A model generated the notes under the pieces. The model saw nothing but the letters and a program-made list of their open reading frames with translations, had not been told where the DNA came from and ran no database searches. A DNA stretch of 5,143 nt from Parachlamydiaceae bacterium. Lineage in GTDB: Bacteria > Chlamydiota > Chlamydiia > Chlamydiales > Parachlamydiaceae. Below are positions 1 to 5,143 of this stretch, piece after piece (position 1 is the stretch's first letter; every line of letters begins with the position of its first letter). Position numbers and translations under genes: made by a program. The stretch covers positions 1 through 5,143 of the forward strand of contig JACDDG010000211.1 in NCBI GenBank assembly GCA_013817115.1. Direction: 5' to 3'.

Positions 1-251
1 GGATAGAACATCGTAAAATACGGCTAAATTAAAATCTAGAAAAGCAATTCATGCTCCTATCCCCCGGTAGGGGGAACTGTTAATAGCCCCGGGTGCAGCG
101 ATAGCGGAACCCAAGGCTATTAACAGTCCCCCCTACCGAGGGATAGAACATCGTAAAATACGGCTAAATTAAAATCTAGAAAAGCAATTCATGCTCCTAT
201 CCCCCGGTAGGGGAACTGTTAATAGCCCCGGGTGCAGCGATAGCGGAACCC
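1..251. repeat. Two direct copies of a ~112-bp repeat unit, period 140 bp
   Basis: Positions 1-112 and 141-251 are identical except for one missing G in the second copy (five G at 70-74, four G at 210-213). Each copy starts with GGATAGAACATCG, runs through about 50 AT-rich bases containing an XbaI-type TCTAGA, and ends in a GC-rich part that finishes GCGGAACCC. The 28 bp between the copies (113-140) are not unique sequence: 115-140 is largely the reverse complement of 61-88. After the copies the sequences diverge (AAGGC after copy 1, GGGGTT after copy 2). Copy 1 begins at base 1, so the array probably continues outside the window. The repeats lie downstream of asnS, outside any clear gene. 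Near-identity implies recent duplication or active homogenisation. The family is not one I can name with certainty. Confidence 0.95.
57..146. repeat. Long imperfect inverted repeat (32-bp arms, 26-bp loop)
   Basis: The left arm 57-88 (CTAT, five C, GGTA, five G, AACTGTTAATAGCC) is the reverse complement of 115-146 with two mismatches by hand alignment. The loop 89-114 contains GGGT (91-94) and ACCC (109-112), which could extend the stem inward. The right arm overlaps the first six bases of the second direct copy (GGATAG at 141-146), so direct and inverted repeats are interlocked. As RNA or single-stranded DNA this would form a strong hairpin on either strand. There is no U-tract to make it a textbook terminator. 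The left arm itself contains a small palindrome at 60-75, TCCCCC-GGTA-GGGGGA. Confidence 0.9.
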
Positions 252-337
252 GGGGTTCGGATCATACAAAACGTGCGCCCCTGTAGGGGCGCCAGAAGGC
301 CACCTAAGTGCGTAGCCACGGCTGTAAGCTGTTCCAT
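197..337 (-). CDS. Doubtful 46-aa reading frame inside the repeat region
   Basis: An ATG at 335-337 opens a 46-codon frame beginning MEQLTAVATHLGGLLAPLQG and ending SSPTGG at a TAG (197-199). A good Shine-Dalgarno sequence GAGGA (346-350) sits 8 bases before the ATG. The frame lies 68 bp downstream of asnS on the same strand, so it could be read from the same transcript. Against a real gene: it is very short, its last third is encoded by the repeat unit, and the one-base indel between copies changes the frame of its final residues. Its Ala/Gly/Pro-rich composition also fits translation of GC-rich repeat DNA. I recognise no domain, signal peptide or membrane segment. It is most likely a by-product of the repeat, or a remnant of a gene carried by it. 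Confidence 0.18.
   Translation of the reverse strand: MEQLTAVATHLGGLLAPLQGRTFCMIRTPGSAIAAPGAINSSPTGG
226..255. repeat. GC-rich stem-loop at the end of repeat copy 2
   Basis: CCCCGGGT (226-233) pairs perfectly with ACCCGGGG (248-255) across a 14-base loop. Copy 1 lacks the last four bases of the right arm, because its sequence switches to AAGGC after ACCC (109-112). Copy 2 therefore appears to preserve the more complete hairpin. It suggests the real repeat element extends rightwards past 251, through the TTCGGATC stretch. Confidence 0.7.
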
Positions 338-405
338 TTGGTTTTTCCTCAGTTGTAAGTCCGCGCCTCTGCGTCAAAAATTAATATTCTTGGGATCTTC
401 GCGTC
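252..405. other. Non-coding right part of the repeat region, downstream of asnS
   Basis: These 154 bases separate repeat copy 2 from the asnS stop. They hold the palindrome at 275-292 and the beginning of the doubtful 46-codon reading frame. No tRNA, rRNA or convincing protein gene is visible. The part up to about 375 is visibly richer in G+C than the neighbouring genes, which suits a mobile or repeat element that continues from copy 2 to roughly this point. Only the last ~35 bases before asnS look like ordinary AT-rich spacer. No Rho-independent terminator for asnS was found in them. Confidence 0.5.
275..292. repeat. 18-bp perfect palindrome (GCGCCCCT/AGGGGCGC)
   Basis: GCGCCCCT at 275-282 is followed after GT by AGGGGCGC at 285-292, giving a 7-8 bp all-GC-type stem with a very small loop. 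On the minus strand, the direction of asnS transcription, it is followed by ACGTTTTG, which is too poor in T for a confident terminator. It lies 113 bp past the asnS stop. It could weakly terminate or stabilise the asnS transcript, or be a structural part of the repeat element. Confidence 0.6.
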
Positions 406-1809
406 CTAAAACTCAGCTTTACCAGGATAACGAGGGAATGGAATTACATCTCGAATATTGTCCATACCCGTGACAAATTGAATCAGACGCTCAAAACCCA
501 CTCCAAAGCCCGAATGAGGAACTGAACCGTATTTACGAAGCTCTAAGTACCACCAGTAATCCTTTTCGTCAAGATTCAACTCTTTCATCCTCTCGACTAA
601 AACAGAATATCTTTCTTCACGCTGACTACCGCCAATAATTTCGCCAATTTTTGGCACCAGCACATCCATCGCAGCCACAGTCTTGTTATCACTGTTACCA
701 CGCATGTAAAATGACTTAATTTCTTTAGGATAATCCGTTATAATTACAGGCTTACAGAAAAATTCTTCTGCTAAGTAGCGTTCGTGCTCAGACTGCAAAT
801 CCAAGCCCCATTTAACGGGGTATTCAAATTCTTTACCTGATTTCTCCAAAACACGCACAGCGTACGTATATGAAGCTCTCTCAAATGGAGTATCGACAAT
901 TTTCTGTAACCGCTCAACAAGACCTTCAGAAACATGTTTATCAAAAAATGCCATATCCTCAGGACATGAAAATAGAATATAATCTAAAACGAACTTGATA
1001 TAGGCTTCAGCGCAATCCATATTGTCATTAAGATCTGCAAAAGCCATTTCAGGCTCTATCATCCAAAATTCTGCTAAATGTCGCGAGGTATTAGAGTTTT
1101 CAGCTCTAAAAGTTGGTCCAAACGTATAAATATCTGAAAGGGCAGAAGCATAGATTTCGCCATTTAACTGCCCTGAAACAGTCAAATAAGCAGGCTTTCC
1201 AAAAAAGTCCGCTTCATAATTAACTCCACCTTTTTCGTTCCGAGGAACTTTGTCCAAGTCTAAGGTAGTTACTTTAAACATTTGACCAGCCCCTTCACAA
1301 TCAGAAGCGGTTATAATCGGAGAATGCAAGTAAAGAAAACCGCGTTCCTGAAAAAATTTATGTGTAGCATATGATAAGGCGTTTCTTATGCGAGCAACAG
1401 CTCCAATAGTATTCGTACGAGGTCTTAGGTGCGCAATTGAACGCAGGAACTCGAAAGTGTGTCGTTTCTTTTGCAATGGATAAACTTCCGGATCGCAAGT
1501 ACCAATGATTGTTATTTCCTGCGCCTTTAATTCAACCTGAGGTGTTGCTCCTTGACCCATTACAACAGTCCCCTTTACTGCTAATGCAACACCGGTTGAA
1601 AGACCTTTAATTAGTTCTTCGTAGTCAGGTAAGTCACCACTAACCACCACTTGCAAATTGGAAAGTGTCGATCCATCATTAAGCTCAACGAAAGAAAAAC
1701 TTTTTTGATTACGGACGGTTCTGATCCACCCTTTAACAGTAGCTTCACTACCGACTACGGAAGCTCGTTCGATGTTCGGATTTTTAAGCTGTTTTATCTT
1801 ACTACGCAT
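406..1809 (-). CDS. asnS: Asparaginyl-tRNA synthetase (AsnRS, class IIb)
   Basis: This cytoplasmic enzyme charges tRNA-Asn with asparagine using ATP. At 467 aa it is full length (E. coli AsnRS is 466). Residues about 20-105 form the anticodon-binding OB-fold ([23 protein letters not shown] follows the usual pattern). The class II catalytic core follows. The motif 1 region is near 150-165. Motif 2 is FRAE at 234-237 with the AsnRS-type [18 protein letters not shown] continuation. A GGSQREER block lies at 393-400. Motif 3 is GFGVGFERL at 434-442, and the protein ends in the typical [16 protein letters not shown]. These features separate it from AspRS and LysRS. The ATG at 1807-1809 is supported by AGGAG (1819-1823) with an 8-base spacer. 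It is the last gene of the same-strand cluster, 42 bp after nfo. Its presence means direct Asn-tRNA formation, unlike in Chlamydiaceae. No damage is seen. Confidence 0.98.
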   Translation of the reverse strand: MRSKIKQLKNPNIERASVVGSEATVKGWIRTVRNQKSFSFVELNDGSTLSNLQVVVSGDLPDYEELIKGLSTGVALAVKGTVVMGQGATPQVELKAQEITIIGTCDPEVYPLQKKRHTFEFLRSIAHLRPRTNTIGAVARIRNALSYATHKFFQERGFLYLHSPIITASDCEGAGQMFKVTTLDLDKVPRNEKGGVNYEADFFGKPAYLTVSGQLNGEIYASALSDIYTFGPTFRAENSNTSRHLAEFWMIEPEMAFADLNDNMDCAEAYIKFVLDYILFSCPEDMAFFDKHVSEGLVERLQKIVDTPFERASYTYAVRVLEKSGKEFEYPVKWGLDLQSEHERYLAEEFFCKPVIITDYPKEIKSFYMRGNSDNKTVAAMDVLVPKIGEIIGGSQREERYSVLVERMKELNLDEKDYWWYLELRKYGSVPHSGFGVGFERLIQFVTGMDNIRDVIPFPRYPGKAEF

Positions 1810-1818
1810 TATTCAATT

Positions 1819-1823
1819 CTCCT
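1819..1823 (-). promoter_or_regulatory. Ribosome binding site of asnS
   Basis: On the minus strand AGGAG is followed by 8 bases and the asnS ATG. It is one of the strongest Shine-Dalgarno matches in the window and fixes the start. It also suggests asnS is initiated independently rather than only by coupling to nfo 42 bp upstream. Confidence 0.8.
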
Positions 1824-1851
1824 ATGGCTTTTGAGAGATTTTCAACTTTCT

Positions 1852-2724
1852 CTAAATTTTTCCAAATTCTCGCAGCAGAGCGATTTCCTTTTCCCACACC
1901 TTCACACCACCGGGGGTTTCAAGATATTTTGGCAAGTGGCGAGTACGCTTATCATGCATCATAAAGCTAAAACTTTCCATTCCAATTGTTCCTTCTCCCA
2001 GAGGTTGATGTCGATCGACTCTTGATCCTAATCCTTTTAGAGAATCATTCACATGAAAAGCGTATAGCTTCGAAAGGCCGATTTTACGATCAAATTCATG
2101 GAGAGTTGCATCCCAACTCTCTGGAGTGCGTATATCGTAACCTGCCACAAAAATATGACATGTATCAATACACACTCCAATTGGAATTCGATCCTCAACT
2201 TTAGAAATAATGTAGGCTAGCTGGTCAAAATTCCATCCGACTGCTGACCCCTGTCCAGCAGTTGATTCCAGTAAAAGTCTCGTTTCACCTTGCGCAACTA
2301 ATGACTCGAATTCTAATAAACTTTCACAAATAAGATCTAAACATTGTTCAGGAGGAGTATCTAGGGCCGCTCCGGGATGAAAATTTAAATATGTTACTTT
2401 AAGCTGATGACAGCGAGTGATTTCATCACGGAATGCTTTACGACTCTTCTGCAAATTTTCCTCCGACGGGCTTCCCAGGTTAATTAGGTAGCTATCGTGA
2501 CTCATGATTTGTTTTATTTTAGTTTCTTGCAAAGTGCTGTTCCACAGTTCAATTTCTTTAGGCTCTAAAGGTTTTCTTTCCCACCTTTTTTGATTCGCCG
2601 TGAAGAATTGAATAGTTGTCGCACCAATAGATTGACCTTCCAAGAGTGCTTTGTATGCGCCTCCGGCGGCAGAAGTATGCGCCCCAATAAGTAATTCATC
2701 GTCAATTTTCATTTGTAAAACCAT
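1852..2724 (-). CDS. nfo: Endonuclease IV (AP endonuclease, family 2)
   Basis: This zinc-dependent enzyme incises DNA 5' to abasic sites and removes 3'-blocking groups in base-excision repair. The 290-aa product has the TIM-barrel family signatures: GAHTSAAGG (14-22), NFHPGAA (114-120), LLLESTAGQGS (150-160), GVCIDTCHIFVAGYD (183-197), FHVNDS (223-228) and VDRHQPLGEG (236-245). Aligned by eye to E. coli Nfo, all nine metal ligands are present: H76, H116, E153, D187, H190, H224, D237, H239 and E269. The protein should therefore be active. Wording such as GATTIQFFTANQ and RHLPKYLETPGG resembles chlamydial Nfo as I know it. The start is uncertain: ATG at 2722-2724 gives 290 aa, and a second ATG at codon 5 (2710-2712) gives 286, close to the E. 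coli length of 285. Neither has a Shine-Dalgarno sequence. The first lies only 8 bp after the upstream stop, which suggests translational coupling. Confidence 0.97.
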   Translation of the reverse strand: MVLQMKIDDELLIGAHTSAAGGAYKALLEGQSIGATTIQFFTANQKRWERKPLEPKEIELWNSTLQETKIKQIMSHDSYLINLGSPSEENLQKSRKAFRDEITRCHQLKVTYLNFHPGAALDTPPEQCLDLICESLLEFESLVAQGETRLLLESTAGQGSAVGWNFDQLAYIISKVEDRIPIGVCIDTCHIFVAGYDIRTPESWDATLHEFDRKIGLSKLYAFHVNDSLKGLGSRVDRHQPLGEGTIGMESFSFMMHDKRTRHLPKYLETPGGVKVWEKEIALLREFGKI

Positions 2725-2732
2725 TAATATTT

Positions 2733-4421
2733 TTATGGATAAACAGTGCGATCTTTTAAAATAAAAGTTGCTCGATAACGCCCTTTATTATTTGTCCATT
2801 TGACTTCCGCTTTGGGATCAATAAAATTATTTGGCAGTAATAAAGCATCATGAAATTCTCGGGCAGCAGTTGCATTAGCACTGATAAAATCGATTTCCAC
2901 TTTGGCTTGATACTTTTCTTGTTTTTTAATGAGCTCCGGACGCTTGACTAACACGTAGCTAAACCCTTCAATAAGAATTAAAGGGTGTGCGGAGTCTTTG
3001 CCAACAATATTCGGATGGACCGAAAGCCAAGCTATTACATCGCTGACTTTTGGAACATTGGGAGTCAAAGGAAAAAGGTCTGGAATCTGATTTAATTCTT
3101 TTTCAAGCAAGTTTACTCTATCACTAATTTCATCCAATGTCAATGATTCTAAAACAGGAATATCTTGTTGAATACCACCGGGCAATTTTTCTGCAATTTC
3201 CTTTTCAAAATCTGCATATGACTTATGCATTGTCGACAAAAGCTCTGCGTATTTCGCTCTAAGCATATTCTCTTCACTTGCGATATAGGCTTTTCCAAAG
3301 CTATAAAACGCGATAGCCAATCCTAAACAGAGGAATAGGTATACAAAAAGAGGCTTCATGAGACGCTTCCAAGGATGGGAATAGGCGAACTCCTCCTGCA
3401 AAAAATTCACTTGATCTTCATAAGAAGCCAGGGCCGTCAAAGCTTCTCCGATGGATATTGCGTGAGAATTCAATTCTGATTCTGAAAATTTATTGACAAC
3501 CTTTGGGGAAAGAGGCAGTTGCTTTCCATGAAATCCTTTGGGCAAGAAACTAGCTAATTCCCTATTTTCCGAACCCTCGCCTGTTACCAGAATCGGAGGA
3601 ATTTCTAACTCTCGAGCTTGCTTCATTAGGGCAAAAACAAGCTTTTCAATTTCAATACTATAGGTTTTTAATTTTTGAGCAGATATAGGGAATACTTGGG
3701 GATCAATAGTGCTCCAATTGAACGTAGAAAATTCTTTTTCAAAAAGAGCCTCATCCATAATTCCACATTCTTTTCGATAAGCATCCTTCAGTGAAGTTAC
3801 TCCATGATGAGTTGCCTTTGAAGCAACTAATTTTCCTTCCTTTGCAAAAGTGCAAGATGTTTGATTATCACCTAAATGCAATATAAATACTGTTGAAAAA
3901 TCATCCTGAAGAGCAAATCGACTATAAGCAACTAAACTGGATGGAACTGTTGCAACAACTTCCGGCTCAATACCCAAATTTTTCCACTGCTCAAGACGAC
4001 GTTGAACATGCTCTTTTTTAACAGCCAACAGAGTTAAAAGCGTACCATCAGAATTTTGTGAGACTTTAATTCTATCCAGTAGACATGACTCAAGAGGATA
4101 CGGAAGGATTGGTTCTGCTTGAAATCCCAAAACAGCGTCGATGTCGCTATTTTTTTTTAGTTTAATTTCTAAAGGCCTGATAAGCACTTCGTTTGCATCG
4201 ATGGAGGTAACCACTAAGGCTTTACTAGATATACCTAACTTCCCTCCAAATTGATCCTTTATAGTGGATGAGTTGCCTTTCCTTTTAGAAACGTCAAAAA
4301 AGAGATGAAATAGATCATCTAAGCGTGGTTTTCTTTGGCTATAAGAAAGTTTTGCCCCCTTAATTCCCTTAGAGGTTAATTCCAGGCCCACAGCCATTGT
4401 TGCATATGCTCTTTCTGTCAT
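2733..4421 (-). CDS. PilM/GspL-like inner-membrane assembly protein (type IV pilus / type II secretion family)
   Basis: The 562-aa product has the layout of GspL, or of a PilM-PilN fusion. Residues about 8-345 look like a cytoplasmic actin-like (ASKHA) PilM domain. VGLELTSKGIKGAKL (11-25) matches the phosphate-1 loop, and AVLGFQAEPILPYPLES (96-112) matches the PilM 'EAE.YIPFPLEE' hallmark. VFILHLGDNQTSCTF (178-192) occupies phosphate-2, and ILVTGEGSENRELASFL (277-293) the adenosine-binding loop. One membrane helix lies near 357-376, followed by a charged, probably coiled-coil stretch (about 381-445). A PilN-like ferredoxin-fold C-terminus (about 480-559) would sit in the periplasm. Family members tie the cytoplasmic assembly ATPase to the inner-membrane platform. 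The phosphate-2 Asp is His182 here, so nucleotide binding may be weak. The ATG at 4419-4421 has a weak AAAGG (4428-4432); ATG codon 9 is an alternative. No other pilus or secretion gene is in the window. Family is fairly sure; pilus versus secretion is not decidable. Confidence 0.82.
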   Translation of the reverse strand: MTERAYATMAVGLELTSKGIKGAKLSYSQRKPRLDDLFHLFFDVSKRKGNSSTIKDQFGGKLGISSKALVVTSIDANEVLIRPLEIKLKKNSDIDAVLGFQAEPILPYPLESCLLDRIKVSQNSDGTLLTLLAVKKEHVQRRLEQWKNLGIEPEVVATVPSSLVAYSRFALQDDFSTVFILHLGDNQTSCTFAKEGKLVASKATHHGVTSLKDAYRKECGIMDEALFEKEFSTFNWSTIDPQVFPISAQKLKTYSIEIEKLVFALMKQARELEIPPILVTGEGSENRELASFLPKGFHGKQLPLSPKVVNKFSESELNSHAISIGEALTALASYEDQVNFLQEEFAYSHPWKRLMKPLFVYLFLCLGLAIAFYSFGKAYIASEENMLRAKYAELLSTMHKSYADFEKEIAEKLPGGIQQDIPVLESLTLDEISDRVNLLEKELNQIPDLFPLTPNVPKVSDVIAWLSVHPNIVGKDSAHPLILIEGFSYVLVKRPELIKKQEKYQAKVEIDFISANATAAREFHDALLLPNNFIDPKAEVKWTNNKGRYRATFILKDRTVYP

Positions 4422-4457
4422 AAAACGCCTTTAAAAATCGCTTACACAAATCTAAAA

Positions 4458-5012
4458 TTAAATACCATGGAATACAAAAGAAAATATGTCCGAAATCATA
4501 TCAACCAGCGATATAAAAATCTTTTTATCTCTATCGACAAACAGGTTATAAATAGCTGCTACGCCTTTAGAAATTATCACTCCAGCAACAACAGCAAGTA
4601 CAGAAGTCATTACTGACGAAACGGAGCAACCAAAAAGTGTAGTCGACAAAATCCTTTTGGCAGCCTCATGTGCAGCATTGGCATAAAAATATTGTCCCCA
4701 TAGCGTTTTCGGAGCATACTGAACATAAGCATAAAAAGCTACACCATGCTCAAATAAAAAACCGCCCACTTTCATCACTTGCATTGCTGCAGCTGAGAGT
4801 AAACCCAATCGAATAATACGCCTTTTATAAAGGTCGGCTGTTTTTCTTCCAGCAGATATCGAATCAACGACTCTAGCTATAGGGCCCCCGCAAGGAGGAC
4901 CATCAGGAAGAGGAACGACAACACTGAATTCATTCAACCCTTTCTCTTTTTTAAAAAAATCAACACCCTCTGAAGTTAAAATAGGGGAAGGAAATAAAGC
5001 TGCAGAATTCAT
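4458..5012 (-). CDS. Unrecognised 184-aa protein with hydrophobic segments, probably membrane
   Basis: I do not recognise this protein. The N-terminal ~60 residues are soluble in character, with a Pro/Gly-rich VVVPLPDGPPCGGP at 31-44 and no signal peptide. A basic patch KRRIIR (63-68) precedes a first hydrophobic stretch (about 66-87) that may extend to 98 through an aromatic segment. A second, stronger one is near 130-157 (VMTSVLAVVAGVIISKGVAAI), and a weaker, amphipathic one is at 165-182. Two to three membrane passes are likely, with the basic patch favouring a cytoplasmic N-terminus. The paired hydrophobic regions recall chlamydial inclusion-membrane (Inc) proteins, but the spacing (over 40 residues) is not the classical tight bilobed pattern. 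ATG at 5010-5012 follows AAAGGTGA (5019-5026), a good ribosome site. It is first in the cluster, 36 bp before the PilM/GspL-like gene. A lineage-specific gene is likely; a link to that neighbour is only suggested by position. Confidence 0.8.
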   Translation of the reverse strand: MNSAALFPSPILTSEGVDFFKKEKGLNEFSVVVPLPDGPPCGGPIARVVDSISAGRKTADLYKRRIIRLGLLSAAAMQVMKVGGFLFEHGVAFYAYVQYAPKTLWGQYFYANAAHEAAKRILSTTLFGCSVSSVMTSVLAVVAGVIISKGVAAIYNLFVDRDKKIFISLVDMISDIFSFVFHGI

Positions 5013-5018
5013 ATTGAT

Positions 5019-5026
5019 TCACCTTT
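5019..5026 (-). promoter_or_regulatory. Ribosome binding site of the 184-aa gene
   Basis: On the minus strand AAAGGTGA is followed by six bases and the ATG at 5010-5012. It matches the 16S 3' end well at a suitable distance and supports the chosen start. Confidence 0.75.
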
Positions 5027-5037
5027 AAATTACTAAA

Positions 5038-5043
5038 ATTATA
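5038..5043 (-). promoter_or_regulatory. Candidate -10 box (TATAAT) ahead of the four-gene cluster
   Basis: A perfect TATAAT lies on the minus strand 25 bases before the first start codon, which would give a leader of about 20 nt that includes the ribosome site. At 17-18 bp spacing the -35 region (CTCTTC or GCTCTT) is poor. A TTGAAC is present but 24 bp away, too far for a standard sigma-70 promoter. A second -10-like TATAAA lies a few bases upstream. The region is AT-rich, so chance matches are expected. This is a plausible but unproven promoter for the whole cluster. Confidence 0.4.
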
Positions 5044-5129
5044 GACAAAAATTTTATACCGAAGAGCGTTCAAATTTTGGTTTTTGGCAAAGAGAAAGCT
5101 CCCGCGATTAAGCGATCAAAAACGACCCC

Positions 5130-5141
5130 ATATTATAATAT
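5130..5141. repeat. 12-bp AT palindrome ATATTATAATAT
   Basis: The sequence is perfectly self-complementary and carries a TATAAT on each strand. It lies 118 bp upstream of the 184-aa gene, at the window edge. It could be an operator-like site, or back-to-back -10 elements of divergent promoters, or simply AT-rich spacer. No well-placed -35 is visible on either strand, and the flanking gene is outside the window. Confidence 0.35.
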
Positions 5142-5143
5142 TG

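Noticed and set aside
1..251. CRISPR array
   Set aside because: Only two long units are present, the intervening sequence is an inverted copy of the repeat rather than a unique spacer, and no cas gene is near.
248..264. tRNA T-arm-like GGGTTCGGATC-type stretch
   Set aside because: The local GGTTCGGATC resembles a T-loop, but no acceptor, anticodon or D arm can be built around it.
275..292. Rho-independent terminator of asnS
   Set aside because: The stem is strong but the loop is tiny and the downstream minus-strand sequence ACGTTTTG is not a proper T-tract; kept only as a palindrome.
273..473. 66-codon plus-strand reading frame
   Set aside because: It starts in the GC palindrome, runs antisense into the end of asnS, has no ribosome site and resembles no protein.
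1810..1851. Terminator or promoter between nfo and asnS
   Set aside because: Only a 5-bp AGAGA/TCTCT pairing with no T-tract, and no recognisable -10/-35 pair, is present.
1651..2025. 124-codon plus-strand reading frame
   Set aside because: It lies antisense to the start of asnS and the end of nfo, both certain genes; its composition is that of a shadow frame.
1986..2204. 72-codon plus-strand reading frame
   Set aside because: Entirely antisense to conserved nfo motifs; no ribosome site or recognisable content.
4458..5012. Classical chlamydial Inc protein
   Set aside because: The two main hydrophobic regions are more than 40 residues apart and a third amphipathic segment follows, so the diagnostic tight bilobed pattern is not met; left as unknown membrane protein.

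Overview
The window reads as a piece of a moderately AT-rich bacterial chromosome (coding part roughly 40% GC by eye). It carries four genes on the minus strand and a repeat-rich, locally GC-rich stretch of about 400 bp at its left end. The organism is most likely a member of the Chlamydiota outside the Chlamydiaceae, i.e. an amoeba-associated 'environmental' chlamydia. This is an inference from two points. The endonuclease IV has the phrasing I associate with chlamydial Nfo (for example the GATTIQFFTANQ and YLETPGG stretches). The window also has an intact asparaginyl-tRNA synthetase, which the classical Chlamydiaceae lack because they make Asn-tRNA by amidation. No 16S rRNA or other decisive marker is present.

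Layout, read in the direction of transcription (right to left). 5013-5143 is an upstream region with a -10-like box and a good ribosome binding site. 4458-5012 encodes an unrecognised 184-aa protein with hydrophobic segments. 2733-4421 encodes a 562-aa PilM/GspL-type protein: an actin-like cytoplasmic domain, one membrane helix and a PilN-like C-terminal part. 1852-2724 is nfo, endonuclease IV, with all nine metal ligands. 406-1809 is asnS. Gaps between these genes are 36, 8 and 42 bp with no clear terminator or strong internal promoter, so they may form one transcription unit. The functions are mixed (envelope/secretion, base-excision repair, translation), so the cluster looks like a convenience operon rather than one pathway.

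Downstream of asnS, positions 1-405 hold no convincing gene. The left 251 bp contain two nearly identical copies of a ~112-bp unit, spaced 140 bp apart. A long inverted repeat is threaded through them, so that three GC-rich arms alternate in orientation (57-88 forward, 115-146 reverse, 197-227 forward). A second short palindrome lies at 275-292. The block looks like part of an interspersed or mobile-repeat family and is probably cut by the window's left edge. A 46-codon reading frame with a Shine-Dalgarno sequence (197-337, minus) runs into the repeat and is reported only with low confidence.

The best candidates for something undescribed are the alternating-arm repeat block, the PilM/GspL-like protein with an altered phosphate-2 motif, and the orphan hydrophobic protein at 4458-5012. 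Nothing in the window demonstrates a new defence or mobile system.
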